A stretch of DNA of 64,000 nucleotides from Enterococcaceae bacterium (GCA_022649665.1 JALCOL010000002.1:238133-302132); one strand, 5' to 3'; shown: positions 8,432 to 18,805, counted from the first letter of the stretch. Notes: a model not told the origin generated them from the sequence alone. A program made the numbers and translations.

Positions 8432-8840
8432 GAAGTATAAATTCGGCGAACGACCGCAAGTTTATAAAAATAAATCTTTTTTCGCTTCTTTGGAATTCGC
8501 GATGATGGGGATCAAAACCGCTTATAAGGATGAACGAAATATGCGGACGCATACGACGCTGGCACTCATAGCGATCGTCGCCGGTTTTCTTTTCCATTTA
8601 GCGCGGGCAGAGTGGTTGTGGATCGGCTTGGCGATCTTTTTGATGCACTTTGCCGAAATGCTGAATACGAGTATCGAAAATGTCGTCGATCTGGCGGCAA
8701 ACCGCCATTTTCATCCTTTGGCGAAAAAAGCGAAAGATATGGCAGCCGGCGCGGTGTTGTTTGCCGCTTTCTTCAGCTTATTCGTCGGCTGTGTAATTTT
8801 TTTACCGAAAATTTGGGAATTGCTAAAAAGTTTGAATTGA
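8409..8840 (+). CDS. dgkA: Undecaprenol/diacylglycerol kinase DgkA
   Basis: This 143-residue integral membrane kinase of the DgkA family has three predicted helices and the active-site signature [14 protein letters not shown]. In Gram-positive bacteria the enzyme phosphorylates undecaprenol, recycling the lipid carrier for cell-wall synthesis. The N-terminus is basic, with about 45 residues before the first helix. ATG 8409 sits six bases after AAGGA within ybeY; ATG 8415 is an alternative start. It lies between ybeY and era, a common Firmicute arrangement. Confidence 0.9.
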   Translation: MLMALRDKKYKFGERPQVYKNKSFFASLEFAMMGIKTAYKDERNMRTHTTLALIAIVAGFLFHLARAEWLWIGLAIFLMHFAEMLNTSIENVVDLAANRHFHPLAKKAKDMAAGAVLFAAFFSLFVGCVIFLPKIWELLKSLN

Positions 8841-8853
8841 AAAGAGGAACGAT

Positions 8854-9753
8854 ATGGAAGAGTACCATTCTGGCTTTATTGCGATGGTCGGCCGGCCGAA
8901 TGTCGGCAAATCAACGCTTTTGAACCGGATCGTCGGCGATAAGATCGCGATCACCAGCGAAAAAGCGCAAACGACCCGCAATAAGATCCAAGGAATCTAT
9001 ACAACAAAAAACAGTCAAATGATTTTTATCGATACCCCGGGGATCCATAAACCGAAAAATGCTTTGGGCGACTTCATGGTAAAAACCGCGTTCAGCTCGC
9101 TCAATGAAGTCGATGCGATCTTGTTTCTCGTTGCTGCTGATCAAAAACGCGGGTCCGGAGATAATTTGATCATCGAACGCTTGAAAACGGCGAATGTTCC
9201 GGTGTATCTCGTGATCAATAAAATCGATAAAGTCCATCCGGATGCGCTTTTGCCGATTATCGATGATTACCGCAAGCAGATGGATTTTGCGGAAGTTTTC
9301 CCGATCTCGGCCACTCAGGGAAACAATGTCGACCGGCTGCTCACACAACTGACGGCACTCTTGCCGGAAGGCCCGCAGTATTATCCGGCGGACCAATTGA
9401 GCGATCACCCGGAATATTTCATCATTTCAGAGCTGATCCGCGAAAAGGTGCTGGAATTGACGCGTGAAGAAGTACCGCATTCTGTTGCCGTCGTCACTGA
9501 AAAGATCGAACGTGTCGAAAATGAAAAAGTCCAGATCCGCGCCACGATCATCGTTGAGCGCACCAGCCAAAAGGGGATCATCATCGGCAAAGGCGGCAAA
9601 ATGCTCAAGCAGATCGGCACAAAAGCGCGGCTTGATATCGAGCGCCTTTTAGGCGATAAAGTCTATCTGGAGCTTTGGGTCAAAGTCCAAAAGGATTGGC
9701 GCGATAAAAAAGTTTATTTGCAGGATTTCGGCTACCGCTCTTCGGATTATTAA
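8854..9753 (+). CDS. era: Ribosome assembly GTPase Era
   Basis: The 299-residue GTPase has G1 GRPNVGKS (13-20), G3 DTPG (from 60), G4 NKID (122-125) and a C-terminal KH domain with [15 protein letters not shown]. Era binds the 3' end of 16S rRNA and guides 30S assembly. Length and domain order are canonical. ATG 8854 follows AGAGGAACG. It lies 13 bases after dgkA and 14 bases before recO. Confidence 0.96.
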   Translation: MEEYHSGFIAMVGRPNVGKSTLLNRIVGDKIAITSEKAQTTRNKIQGIYTTKNSQMIFIDTPGIHKPKNALGDFMVKTAFSSLNEVDAILFLVAADQKRGSGDNLIIERLKTANVPVYLVINKIDKVHPDALLPIIDDYRKQMDFAEVFPISATQGNNVDRLLTQLTALLPEGPQYYPADQLSDHPEYFIISELIREKVLELTREEVPHSVAVVTEKIERVENEKVQIRATIIVERTSQKGIIIGKGGKMLKQIGTKARLDIERLLGDKVYLELWVKVQKDWRDKKVYLQDFGYRSSDY

Positions 9754-9767
9754 GGAAGTGATCACGT

Positions 9768-10550
9768 ATGCGTACGGAAAGCAAAGGCATCGTGATGTTC
9801 CAAAAGGATTATCGCGAACGCGACAAACTGGTGAAGATCTTTACCGAAAGTGCCGGAAAATTAATGTTTTTAGTGCGGAACGTCACCCGCGCCAATTCAC
9901 CGCTGAAAGCCTATATCACGCCTTTTACCGTTGGGACGTTTATCGGTGATTTTCGCGAGAACGGCCTCAGCTATCTGTATGACGTCAAAAGCGTTGCGCC
10001 GCTTTACAATTTGCAGCAGGATATTTTCAAAAATGCATACGGTACTTATATGGTGAATCTGCTTGATGCCGCATTGGAAGACCGCCAGTATGACCCAAAG
10101 CTTTTCGCGTTTCTATTAGCCGGTCTCAAGGCGCTTGATGAAGGGGTGGACAGCGAGATCGTCTCGATGATCTTCGAGCTGCATCTCCTGCCGTATTTCG
10201 GGACACAGTTCAACTGGCGCGACTGCTGCGTCTGCCATACGACGCATGGGCCGTTTGACTTTTCTTCCGCGTACGGCGGTTTGTTGTGCCAAAAACATTG
10301 GCCGCTCGATCCGCATCGCTATCACGCTGATCCGAAAGCGGTCGAGTTGACGCGCCGCTTGGCCGCTGTCGATTATGCGCATTTAGGCAAGATCAGCGTC
10401 AAGCCGGCGACGAAGCGGCTGCTCCGGCATTTGCTGGATGAGATCGATGACGAGTTCATCGGGCTGCATCTGAAAAGCAAAAAATTCATCGACCAGATGA
10501 GCCGCTGGGAAGATGTGTTGAAGAAGCCTTCAGACGAGAACCCAAGTTGA
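9768..10550 (+). CDS. recO: DNA repair protein RecO
   Basis: The 260-residue RecO has an N-terminal OB fold (about 1-80), a helical middle and a zinc-binding segment CCVCHTTHGPFDFSSAYGG followed by LCQKH. RecO loads RecA on SSB-coated single-stranded DNA with RecR. The ATG at 9768 follows AAGGAAGTG. The gene closes the phoH-recO block; the -35 box of the next transcript (glyQS) overlaps its stop codon. Confidence 0.93.
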   Translation: MRTESKGIVMFQKDYRERDKLVKIFTESAGKLMFLVRNVTRANSPLKAYITPFTVGTFIGDFRENGLSYLYDVKSVAPLYNLQQDIFKNAYGTYMVNLLDAALEDRQYDPKLFAFLLAGLKALDEGVDSEIVSMIFELHLLPYFGTQFNWRDCCVCHTTHGPFDFSSAYGGLLCQKHWPLDPHRYHADPKAVELTRRLAAVDYAHLGKISVKPATKRLLRHLLDEIDDEFIGLHLKSKKFIDQMSRWEDVLKKPSDENPS

Positions 10551-10575
10551 CAATTCGTGTCTTTTGTAGCATGAT
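10547..10575 (+). promoter_or_regulatory. Promoter of glyQS T-box transcript
   Basis: A consensus TTGACA (10547-10552) overlaps the recO stop codon TGA (10548-10550); a -10-like CATGAT (10570-10575) follows after 17 bp. The -10 box matches consensus at four of six positions. Confidence 0.55.
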
Positions 10576-10581
10576 AAGAAT

Positions 10582-10782
10582 ATATTTTTTGCGATGAAAA
10601 AGAAGAGTACTTTGTTTGTTGTTTTCAGCGAATCCGGGACAGGTGCGAGCCGGTAAATGAGGAATAAAGGAAGGCGCTTTGGAGCAAAGACAATGAAGCT
10701 GTCAAACGAGATTTCGTTTGGAAGTAGGGTGGAACCGCGAATTTTCGTCCCTATGCCGCATGTGCGGCATAGGGACTTTTTT
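10582..10782 (+). promoter_or_regulatory. Glycine T-box leader of glyQS
   Basis: The T-box core AGGGTGGAACCGCG is at 10726-10739 and is followed by a perfect 14-bp terminator stem (10747-10760 / 10763-10776) and six T residues. Upstream, AGTA and CTTT pair across with AAAG followed by GAA and GGC (about 10668-10676), so the specifier codon is GGC (Gly), agreeing with the downstream glycyl-tRNA synthetase. Uncharged tRNA-Gly would stabilise the antiterminator and allow read-through. Confidence 0.95.
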
Positions 10783-10803
10783 ATGCAGAAAAGGAGAATG
10801 GAT

Positions 10804-11706
10804 ATGCAGGAAAAGAAATTGACTGTCCAAGACATCATCTTAACATTGCAAAAATTCTGGTCATCGCAAGGCTGCATGCTGATGCAGGCGTACGATACCG
10901 AGAAAGGGGCCGGCACGATGAGTCCGTATACTTTTTTGCGGGCGATCGGACCTGAGCCGTGGAACGCCGCGTATGTCGAGCCTTCCCGCCGGCCGGCTGA
11001 CGGGCGATACGGCGAGAACCCGAACCGCTTGTATCAGCATCATCAGTTCCAAGTCGTCATGAAACCGTCGCCGGAAAACATCCAAGAATTATATTTGGAA
11101 AGTTTGCGGCTGTTGGGGATCGATCCGCTGGAACACGATATCCGCTTCGTTGAAGATAACTGGGAGAATCCTTCGATGGGTTGTGCCGGGGTCGGCTGGG
11201 AAGTCTGGCTCGACGGGATGGAGATCACCCAGTTCACGTATTTCCAACAAGTCGGCGGCCTGCAGTGCAAACCGGTGACAAGCGAGATCACTTATGGCCT
11301 CGAACGCCTTTCTTCTTATATCCAAGATGTTGAAAGTGTTTATGAGCTGGAGTGGACAGAAGGAGTGTATTACGGCGAGATCTTCAAACAGCCGGAATAT
11401 GAACATTCGAAATACTCGTTTGAATTCAGCAATCAAGACCTGCTTTTGCACTTGTTCGATGAATATGAAAAAGAAGCAAAACGCTGTCTGGAAGCCGATC
11501 TTGTGCATCCAGCGTACGACTATATTTTAAAATGCAGCCATACCTTCAATCTTTTGGATGCACGCGGTGCCGTTTCGGTGACTGAACGCGCGGGATATCT
11601 TTCGCGCATTCGGCGGATGGCCCGCAGTGTTGCGAAGTGCTTCGTGGCGGAACGCGAAAAATTAGGGTATCCGCTGTTAAAAGAAACTGAAAAGGAGGCG
11701 CGTTAA
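10804..11706 (+). CDS. glyQ: Glycyl-tRNA synthetase alpha subunit
   Basis: The 300-residue class II synthetase catalytic subunit charges tRNA-Gly as an alpha2beta2 enzyme with GlyS. Seen: [22 protein letters not shown] at the N-terminus (bases shared by all bacterial GlyQ), [17 protein letters not shown] (motif 2 region) and [15 protein letters not shown] 10804 lies seven bases after AAGGAG; ATG 10798 is too close to it. The frame continues upstream through the T-box leader but that part is not translated in the accepted model. glyS starts two bases after the stop. Confidence 0.96.
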   Translation: MQEKKLTVQDIILTLQKFWSSQGCMLMQAYDTEKGAGTMSPYTFLRAIGPEPWNAAYVEPSRRPADGRYGENPNRLYQHHQFQVVMKPSPENIQELYLESLRLLGIDPLEHDIRFVEDNWENPSMGCAGVGWEVWLDGMEITQFTYFQQVGGLQCKPVTSEITYGLERLSSYIQDVESVYELEWTEGVYYGEIFKQPEYEHSKYSFEFSNQDLLLHLFDEYEKEAKRCLEADLVHPAYDYILKCSHTFNLLDARGAVSVTERAGYLSRIRRMARSVAKCFVAEREKLGYPLLKETEKEAR

Positions 11707-11707
11707 G

Positions 11708-13783
11708 ATGGGGAAAACACTATTGCTTGAATTAGGTTTGGAAGAAATGCCGGCCCACGTTGTCAGTCCGGCTCGTGAACAGCTGAAAGAAAAAGCGGCG
11801 CGTTTCCTGAAAGAGCAGCGCTTGATGTTCGCCAAGATCGAAGCATTCTCGACGCCGCGCCGTTTGACACTGCGCATCAATGAAATCAGCGAAAAACAAC
11901 CGGATCTCGAAACGGAAATGAAAGGACCGGCTAAAAAGATCGCGCTGGACAGCGATGGCAATTGGACAAAAGCTGCACAAGGATTTGCCCGCGGTCAAGG
12001 CGCGACGCCGGATGACATCGTCTTTAAAGAAGTGAAAGGCGTCGAATATGCTTACGTCAAAAAATTTGTGGCCGGCAAAAAAGCGGAACAAGTACTGACG
12101 GGGCTTGAGGATGTTTTGAAAGGATTGACATTTCCAGTCACGATGCGCTGGGCGAATTATGATTTTGAATATATCCGGCCGGTCCATTGGATCGTGGCAC
12201 TTCTTGATCACGAAGTCCTGCCGCTCCACATTTTGGATATCGAAAGCGGCAAGACTTCGCGCGGTCATCGTTTCTTAGGGGAAGATACCGTGATCGAAGA
12301 CCCGTATGACTACGAAGCTCAATTAGAAAAAGAATTCGTGATCGCAGATGCATCCCGGCGGATGGAGATGATCGTCGACCAAGCGGAGAGCCTCGCGCAA
12401 GAACGCGATTGGCTGCTGGACCTTGATGACGATCTGTTGGAAGAGGTCAATAATCTGGTTGAATATCCGACAGTATTCATCGGGACCTTCGACCGCAAAT
12501 ATTTGGAAGTACCTGAAGAAGTCCTCGTGACATCGATGAAAGAGCACCAGCGCTACTTTGAAGTCCGCGATCAAAAAGGCAATCTGCTGCCGTATTTCAT
12601 TGGTGTCAGAAACGGCGACCGTGTGATGCTCGATAATGTTGCGCGCGGCAACGAAAAAGTGCTGACGGCGCGCTTGGATGATGCTGAATTCTTTTATCAA
12701 GAAGATCTCAAAACAACGATCGTTGAAAATGTCAATAAGCTCGCACACGTGACCTTCCATGACAAGATCGGCACGATGACGGAAAAAATGGAACGCGTTG
12801 CGGTCCTCTCCGAGCTGATCGCGGATCAAGTCGGAATGACGCAAGGCGAGAAGGCGAATCTTTACCGTGCTTCCAATATTTATAAATTCGATCTGGTCAC
12901 GAATATGGTCGGTGAATTCCCAGAACTCCAAGGCATCATGGGGGAAAAATATGCACTGCTTGCTGGCGAAGACCAAGCAGTCGCGACTGCGATCCGCGAG
13001 CACTATCTGCCAACATCTGCTGAAGGCGAACTGCCGCAAACACAAGTCGGCGCGGTCCTCGCACTCAGCGACAAACTTGATAGTATTTTAGCGTTTTTCA
13101 ACGCTGGGATGATCCCATCCGGCTCAAATGACCCATATGCTTTGCGTCGTCAAGCTTACGGCATCGTGCGGATCATTGCGGACCGCCACTGGCCGGTCGA
13201 TCTGGCGAAAATCGAAAAAGAATTCGCAGCAAAGATCAACGGGGAGCGCAAATTCGGGATCGAACTGGAACACGGTTTTTCTGAAGTCAATGAATTCTTT
13301 GAAAGCCGTTTGCGCCAGCTCTTGATGCGCGACGACTTGCGTCCGGACGTGATCGAAGCTGCCGTGACTTCCCAACAACCGAATTATGATTTCCGCTTGG
13401 AGAGCGCGCATATAATCAGCGAAAAGATCTCGGCAGAAGCGTTCAAAAAGTCCGTTGAAGCCTTGACGCGTGTCGGCAACTTAGCGGCGAAAAATGAAGC
13501 GGACGCGTGGCCGGTCGACGAAAGCTTGTTTGAAAATGCGAGCGAAAAAGCGCTCCATGCAGCAGTTGCTGAAATCAAAGCGGATCCTGCAACACGCGTA
13601 GAATTTAAAAATTACGCGGAGAGTCTGCTTGCTCTTGAGGCGGTGATCACGGCTTATTTTGATGAAACGATGGTGATGGTCGAAGACGAAAAAGTTCGCC
13701 AAAACCGTTTGAATCAGCTGACAGTTTTGGATCAGCTGACTGAACAATTTGCCAATCTACATGCACTGAACGTGAAAGAATAA
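11708..13783 (+). CDS. glyS: Glycyl-tRNA synthetase beta subunit
   Basis: The 691-residue GlyS has the canonical N-terminus (LLLELGLEEMPAHVV), an HD-like and tRNA-binding body and a C-terminal anticodon-binding domain ending in LNQLTVLDQLTEQFANLH. It is required with GlyQ for tRNA-Gly recognition and charging. Length matches the family. The gene overlaps the operon pattern: two bases after glyQ, with AAAGGAGGCG upstream of ATG 11708. In many lactobacilli dnaG and rpoD follow; here a repeat-rich spacer and prs follow instead. Confidence 0.96.
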   Translation: MGKTLLLELGLEEMPAHVVSPAREQLKEKAARFLKEQRLMFAKIEAFSTPRRLTLRINEISEKQPDLETEMKGPAKKIALDSDGNWTKAAQGFARGQGATPDDIVFKEVKGVEYAYVKKFVAGKKAEQVLTGLEDVLKGLTFPVTMRWANYDFEYIRPVHWIVALLDHEVLPLHILDIESGKTSRGHRFLGEDTVIEDPYDYEAQLEKEFVIADASRRMEMIVDQAESLAQERDWLLDLDDDLLEEVNNLVEYPTVFIGTFDRKYLEVPEEVLVTSMKEHQRYFEVRDQKGNLLPYFIGVRNGDRVMLDNVARGNEKVLTARLDDAEFFYQEDLKTTIVENVNKLAHVTFHDKIGTMTEKMERVAVLSELIADQVGMTQGEKANLYRASNIYKFDLVTNMVGEFPELQGIMGEKYALLAGEDQAVATAIREHYLPTSAEGELPQTQVGAVLALSDKLDSILAFFNAGMIPSGSNDPYALRRQAYGIVRIIADRHWPVDLAKIEKEFAAKINGERKFGIELEHGFSEVNEFFESRLRQLLMRDDLRPDVIEAAVTSQQPNYDFRLESAHIISEKISAEAFKKSVEALTRVGNLAAKNEADAWPVDESLFENASEKALHAAVAEIKADPATRVEFKNYAESLLALEAVITAYFDETMVMVEDEKVRQNRLNQLTVLDQLTEQFANLHALNVKE

Positions 13784-13825
13784 ACGCAAAGCGTTTTGGG
13801 ATGCTGTTTGTTTGAGCGGGGGCTG

Positions 13826-13860
13826 GAGGCTGGGACATAAGTCATGTCCCAGCCTCTGTT
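13826..13860. terminator. Perfect 13-bp hairpin after glyS
   Basis: GAGGCTGGGACAT (13826-13838) and ATGTCCCAGCCTC (13844-13856) form a perfect stem around the loop AAGTC. Only a short T-rich tail (TGTTT) follows. GAGGCTGGGACA-type hairpins recur in Lactobacillales and may work as terminators. It also marks the left edge of repeat copy A. Confidence 0.65.
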
Positions 13861-14052
13861 TCCGAATAAACGGTGTTTCAAAAGCAGCTTCTTCGGAAAT
13901 AAGCCGAAAAATCTCAAAAATATAAGAAACTATTTTCGGATTTTTCTTCTTATTTCTCGAAGCTGGACACTTTTGTCTCAACCTCTCTGTTTCCGAATAA
14001 AGGATGTTCCACACGCCGCTTCTTATTCAAAGCTGAGCACTTTTGGCGCCTC
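13855..14052 (+). repeat. Dispersed intergenic repeat, copy A plus a shortened tandem copy
   Basis: Bases 13855-13990 closely match, in the opposite orientation, bases 18644-18776. Shared landmarks in order: TCCGAATAAACGG or CCTAATAAACGG, GTTTCAAAAG, AGCTTCTTCGG, AAAAATCTCAAAAA, ATATAAGAAACTATTTTCGG, ATTTTTCTTCTTATTTCTCG and AAGCTGGACACTTTTGTC. From 13985 a second, shortened unit begins again with CTCTGTTTCCGAATAAA and ends CTTCTTATTCAAAGCTGAGCACTTTTGG. No transposase gene is present. The 328 bases between glyS and the next small ORF hold little else. Confidence 0.8.
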
Positions 14053-14138
14053 TATGCGCTTTCGTTTGTCTTTTTTGATGGGAAAATATGGCGAAAATCG
14101 GCTGATATGGTATGCTTGAAGAAAAGAAGGGGACGCCA

Positions 14139-14240
14139 TTGAAAAATGTTCGTTCATTTGTTCCGGCAGACGGCTGGCACGTGATCCCCGCGGTATGGAT
14201 GAACGGCGCTGTCTGGATCGTTCCGCATTTTCGAAAATAA
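14139..14240 (+). CDS. Small ORF upstream of prs (33 aa)
   Basis: A 33-codon ORF starts at TTG 14139, six bases after AAGAAGGGG, and ends 16 bases before prs. It begins [18 protein letters not shown] and ends VWIVPHFRK; three Trp residues and a basic tail stand out. An in-frame ATG at 14112 would give 42 residues but has no ribosome-binding site. I do not recognise it. The clean ribosome-binding site, codon pattern and tight spacing to prs suggest a real, co-transcribed small protein or a leader peptide. Confidence 0.5.
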   Translation: MKNVRSFVPADGWHVIPAVWMNGAVWIVPHFRK

Positions 14241-14256
14241 GAAGGGAGTCGTTAAA

Positions 14257-15189
14257 TTGCAAAATGCACCAATGAAGATTTTCTCTTTGACTGCCAATTT
14301 GCCTTTGGCAGAAAAGATCTCAGAATATATCGGCGTACCGCTTGGCAAAATATCTTCAAATACTTTCAGTGACGGCGAGATCCGGATCAATGTCGAAGAA
14401 AGTGTCCGCGGCACCGAAGTTTATGTGATCCAATCGACGAACAACTCGGTCAACGACCACTGGATGGAACTTTTGATCATGGTCGACGCTTTAAAACGCG
14501 CCAGCGCCAAATCGATCAATATCGTCATGCCGTATTACGGTTATGCACGTCAAGATCGGACTGCCAAGCCGCGCGAGCCGATCACCGCCAAGCTGGTCGC
14601 CAATATGCTGGTGAAAGCCGGTGCTGATCGCTTGCTGACACTTGATCTTCATACTGTTCAGCTGCAAGGCTTCTTTGATGTGCCGGTCGACAATCTTTTT
14701 ACCGAGCCGTTATTTGCCCATGACTATTTGGCGCGCGGGCTTTGCGGCGACAAGGTCGTCGTCGTTGCCCCGAAAAACAGCGGAGTCAAAAAAGCACGGA
14801 CTTTGGCAGGTTATCTGGACTCTCCGCTGGCGATCGTTGATGACCGCAAAGAAGCGGAGCAGGTGATCGGGGATGTAGCCGGGAAAACGTGTATCATGAT
14901 CGATGATATTTTAAGCTTGGGACATACACTGACGAAAGCTGCACACGTGCTTGACCGTGCAGGTGCTAAAGAGATCTATGCGTGTGTTTCACACGGCTTG
15001 TTTGCCGGCAATGCGATCACGCTGGTCAATGAAGCGCCGTTCAAAGAACTGTTGATCACCGACTCGGTCTACGTCGAGCATCCGGAGCTGATCGAGCGGC
15101 TGAAGTTTTGCACTTGCAGCGAATTAATGGGTGAAGGCATCAAGCAGATTCATGAAAAGCTGCCGATGAGCCCGCTGTTTATCATATGA
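14257..15189 (+). CDS. prs2: Ribose-phosphate pyrophosphokinase, divergent paralogue type (Prs2-like)
   Basis: The 310-residue protein is a PRPP synthase homologue: [34 protein letters not shown] (catalytic and metal-binding His region) and a two-domain layout are clear. The flexible loop and PRPP-binding motif deviate from classical Prs: [14 protein letters not shown] replaces the usual SPDxGGxxRAR, and [14 protein letters not shown] replaces DDxxDTGGTxxxAA. Such variants occur as a second prs in lactobacilli and streptococci. PRPP feeds nucleotide, His, Trp and NAD synthesis (compare pncB below). TTG 14257 follows AAGGGAGTCG; ATG 14272 is an alternative start. Confidence 0.85.
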   Translation: MQNAPMKIFSLTANLPLAEKISEYIGVPLGKISSNTFSDGEIRINVEESVRGTEVYVIQSTNNSVNDHWMELLIMVDALKRASAKSINIVMPYYGYARQDRTAKPREPITAKLVANMLVKAGADRLLTLDLHTVQLQGFFDVPVDNLFTEPLFAHDYLARGLCGDKVVVVAPKNSGVKKARTLAGYLDSPLAIVDDRKEAEQVIGDVAGKTCIMIDDILSLGHTLTKAAHVLDRAGAKEIYACVSHGLFAGNAITLVNEAPFKELLITDSVYVEHPELIERLKFCTCSELMGEGIKQIHEKLPMSPLFII

Positions 15190-15204
15190 TCGGGAGATGA
15201 TCAG

Positions 15205-16350
15205 ATGGAAAATCTTTATTTGGATCATGCAGCTACGACCCCGATGGATCCGCGTGTGATCGAAGCGATGACGGCCAGCATGCCGAAGATTTTCGGCAAT
15301 CCGTCAAGCATTCACGCATTCGGCCGCCAAGCACACCAAGCACTTGAAGAATCCCGCCGCGTGGTCGCCGCTGCGCTCGACGTTTCACCGGCTGAAATCA
15401 TTTTTACGAGCGGCGGCACGGAAGGGGATAATACCGCGATCTTCGGGATCGCCCGCAGCCGCGCGCAAGCGGGGCGTCACATCATTACGACTGCGATCGA
15501 ACATCCGGCAGTTTTGGAGCCGCTGAAGCGCCTTGAAAGAGAAGGGTTTGAAGTCACTTATCTGCCGGTCGATCCACACGGACAGATCCGCCTGCAGGAC
15601 GTAAAGGATGCGTTGCGCGAAGACACGACGCTGGTAACGATCATGAGCGTCAATAATGAAGTCGGGACGATCCTGCCGATCCGTGAGATCGGCGCGCTCC
15701 TTGCGAATCATCCGGCAGTCTTTCACACCGACGCCGTCCAAAGTTTTGGGATCCAAACCGTCCATCCCAAGGAGCTGAAAGTCGATCTGCTGAATGTTTC
15801 CGCACATAAATTCAACGGCCCGAAAGGCGTTGGTTTTCTCTACAAGCGCAAAGGTCTGCGTTTGCCGTCCATGATGGTCGGCGGCGAGCAGGAAGAATAT
15901 CGCCGTGCCGGAACGGAAAATTTGATCAGCATCATCGGAATGGCTAAAGCGGTCGCTCTTCACTCAGACGAGCAGAAAGCCGCCCAAACAGTGCAAATGG
16001 CTTCCTCGCGCCGGCAGTTCTTGACAGCGCTGGATGCGGCAGATGTTTCTTACGCGGTCCACGGCGACCCGGCCCGGCAAGTCCCGCATATCCTCAATCT
16101 GCGTTTTCCGGGGATCAATAATCAGCTGCTCTTGATGCGTCTTGATCTGCGCGGCGTGGCGGTCTCGACCGGTTCCGCCTGTACGGCCGGCACGGTGGAG
16201 CCAAGTCATGTTTTGGCAGCGATGTTCGGGACCAATGCGCCGGAGCTTTCTGAAAGCATCCGGATCTCGCTGGGTTACGGGATCGGTGAAAAAGAAGTCG
16301 CGCAAGCCGCGTGCATTTTGATCGAGGAGCTCAACAATTTAAAAAAATAA
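15205..16350 (+). CDS. iscS: Cysteine desulfurase (IscS/NifS-like)
   Basis: The 381-residue PLP enzyme removes sulfur from cysteine as an enzyme-bound persulfide. Seen: the PLP lysine K202 in SAHKFNGPKG, the persulfide cysteine C326 in STGSACTAG, and TSGGTEGDNTAI in the cofactor domain. It lies 15 bases after prs and is followed by a DUF1831 gene and mnmA. This order in lactobacilli marks the desulfurase that supplies sulfur for tRNA 2-thiouridine synthesis; no Fe-S scaffold gene lies beside it. Confidence 0.93.
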   Translation: MENLYLDHAATTPMDPRVIEAMTASMPKIFGNPSSIHAFGRQAHQALEESRRVVAAALDVSPAEIIFTSGGTEGDNTAIFGIARSRAQAGRHIITTAIEHPAVLEPLKRLEREGFEVTYLPVDPHGQIRLQDVKDALREDTTLVTIMSVNNEVGTILPIREIGALLANHPAVFHTDAVQSFGIQTVHPKELKVDLLNVSAHKFNGPKGVGFLYKRKGLRLPSMMVGGEQEEYRRAGTENLISIIGMAKAVALHSDEQKAAQTVQMASSRRQFLTALDAADVSYAVHGDPARQVPHILNLRFPGINNQLLLMRLDLRGVAVSTGSACTAGTVEPSHVLAAMFGTNAPELSESIRISLGYGIGEKEVAQAACILIEELNNLKK

Positions 16351-16365
16351 CTGGAGGATGAAAAA

Positions 16366-16713
16366 ATGGCTTTTTCTGAAACAGCAAGTGTTTTAGGGAG
16401 CGCAGTCCAGTATCGGCTGAATCCAGCCGCGAAACGTTATACACTGCGCGATAACGGATTTGTGGAGACGAACGGCGGTAATTTTCAGTTCAATCAGCTG
16501 CTCAAAGCGACCCCGCAAAGCAAGGAAGGTTTCCGCTTAAAGATCACGGTGACCGGCGACGTCAAACAGCTTAAAATGTCGATCACGACTGCCAATGGTT
16601 TAAAAGCGGTTGATATTTTCAAAAATCCGCAGCACCAAATGCTGCAAGATAAATATTATTTCATGATGGACGGCATGATCTCGCGCGGACTTTTCGAAAA
16701 AGTCGCTGAGTAG
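16366..16713 (+). CDS. DUF1831 family protein
   Basis: The 115-residue protein matches the DUF1831 family, which is found in Lactobacillales immediately after the cysteine desulfurase. It is soluble, without signal peptide, beta-rich by appearance, and ends FMMDGMISRGLFEKV. Function is unknown; a role in sulfur handling is inferred only from the conserved neighbourhood. ATG 16366 lies 15 bases after iscS with CTGGAGGATG upstream. A terminator follows. Confidence 0.85.
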   Translation: MAFSETASVLGSAVQYRLNPAAKRYTLRDNGFVETNGGNFQFNQLLKATPQSKEGFRLKITVTGDVKQLKMSITTANGLKAVDIFKNPQHQMLQDKYYFMMDGMISRGLFEKVAE

Positions 16714-16733
16714 CAGGATCTTGTCAAATCATT

Positions 16734-16778
16734 TCGGGCATCGGGCCGCTGGAAGCGTTCTGCCGATGCCCGATTTTT
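16734..16778 (+). terminator. Terminator after DUF1831 gene
   Basis: A perfect 11-bp stem (TCGGGCATCGG 16734-16744 / CCGATGCCCGA 16763-16773) is followed by five T residues. Confidence 0.9.
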
Positions 16779-16799
16779 CCATCCAGGAAGGAGTACGAA

Positions 16800-17405
16800 A
16801 TGAAATATTTCACTGCAGACACGCACTTTTTTCATGCTGCTCTCTTGGGCCAAAATGATTTTGCTCCGCGCCTGTTTGCGACAGTCGATGAAATGAATCA
16901 AGCAATGATCGATTCTTGGAATGCGCGCGTTAAACCGCGTGATCACGTCTATCATCTGGGCGACATCGCGATGCATCCGGCGCATCAGGCAGGAAATCCG
17001 GCTGTTTTGGCGATCCTCAGTGAGCTGCACGGCTTCATCACCTTTATCAAAGGCAACCATGACTACAGTTCTTTTTTGCAGTATTTGGCGGCGAACGATC
17101 CTGGTAATTTGGGGCAGTCGAAATTTTCGTTTGAAAAAGTCGGCGCGATCGTTAAATTCAATCATTATCAATATTATTTGACCCATTACCCGCTGATGCT
17201 TGGACCAAACCGCAATATTCGGAATCTCCACGGGCATATCCATCACTACAGCGTCCCGATCGCGGACAATGTAAATGTCGGGGTCGATGCGCCGGAAAGA
17301 GAATTTTTAACGCCGCCGTTAGCTTTCGGCGCGCCTATCTCAGAAAATGAGATCCAGATCATGGCTGATAAAAAAGCGGAGGCCCTTGCGCGCTACCGCA
17401 GTTAA
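16800..17405 (+). CDS. Calcineurin-like metallophosphoesterase
   Basis: The 201-residue protein carries all metallophosphoesterase motifs: DTHFFH near the N-terminus, HLGDIAMHP, KGNHDY (GNHD) and LTHYPL with HGHIHHY (GHxH). Proteins of this short class hydrolyse phosphoesters of unknown cellular substrate. ATG 16800 follows AAGGAGTACG. It sits between the DUF1831 gene terminator and the mnmA promoter, so it may be read from its own weak promoter or by read-through. Confidence 0.85.
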   Translation: MKYFTADTHFFHAALLGQNDFAPRLFATVDEMNQAMIDSWNARVKPRDHVYHLGDIAMHPAHQAGNPAVLAILSELHGFITFIKGNHDYSSFLQYLAANDPGNLGQSKFSFEKVGAIVKFNHYQYYLTHYPLMLGPNRNIRNLHGHIHHYSVPIADNVNVGVDAPEREFLTPPLAFGAPISENEIQIMADKKAEALARYRS

Positions 17406-17409
17406 GAGG

Positions 17410-17438
17410 ATGAAAAATCCGCTAAATTGGCGTATAAT
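17410..17438 (+). promoter_or_regulatory. Promoter of mnmA
   Basis: ATGAAA (17410-17415) and a consensus TATAAT (17433-17438) are 17 bp apart; a leader of about 70 bases precedes mnmA. Confidence 0.6.
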
Positions 17439-17494
17439 GTGAGATACTGGTTTATTGCGACCTTCAAATCGTGGATAGATGCAGAATCTAATGA

Positions 17495-18637
<1,143 letters not shown>

Positions 18638-18643
18638 AACATC

Positions 18644-18776
18644 TGGAGGCTGGGACAAAAGTGTCCAGCTTCGAGAAATAAGAAGAAAAATCCGAAAATA
18701 GTTTCTTATATTTTTTGAGATTTTTCAGCTCCTAATCCGAAGAAGCTACTTTTGAAACGCCGTTTATTAGGATGCT
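18644..18776 (-). repeat. Dispersed intergenic repeat, copy B (inverted relative to copy A)
   Basis: Read on the minus strand, this ~130-base segment matches copy A at 13855-13990 with few changes over nearly its whole length, including ATATAAGAAACTATTTTCGG and CTTCTTATTTCTCGAAGCTG. One end starts with GGAGGCTGGGACAAAAGTGT directly after mnmA; the other abuts a perfect hairpin at 18777-18805. Confidence 0.8.
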
Positions 18777-18805
18777 GGGGCCGTGACAAGAATTGTCACG
18801 GCCCC
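18777..18805. repeat. Perfect 12-bp inverted repeat at edge of copy B
   Basis: GGGGCCGTGACA and TGTCACGGCCCC flank the loop AGAAT. No T run follows on either side, so it is not a standard terminator. It occupies the same position relative to repeat B as the GAGGCTGGGACAT hairpin does to repeat A, suggesting that it belongs to the element. Confidence 0.7.

Noticed and set aside
18777..18805. Perfect hairpin considered as a terminator of mnmA
   Set aside because: No T run on either side; kept instead as an inverted repeat at the edge of repeat copy B.
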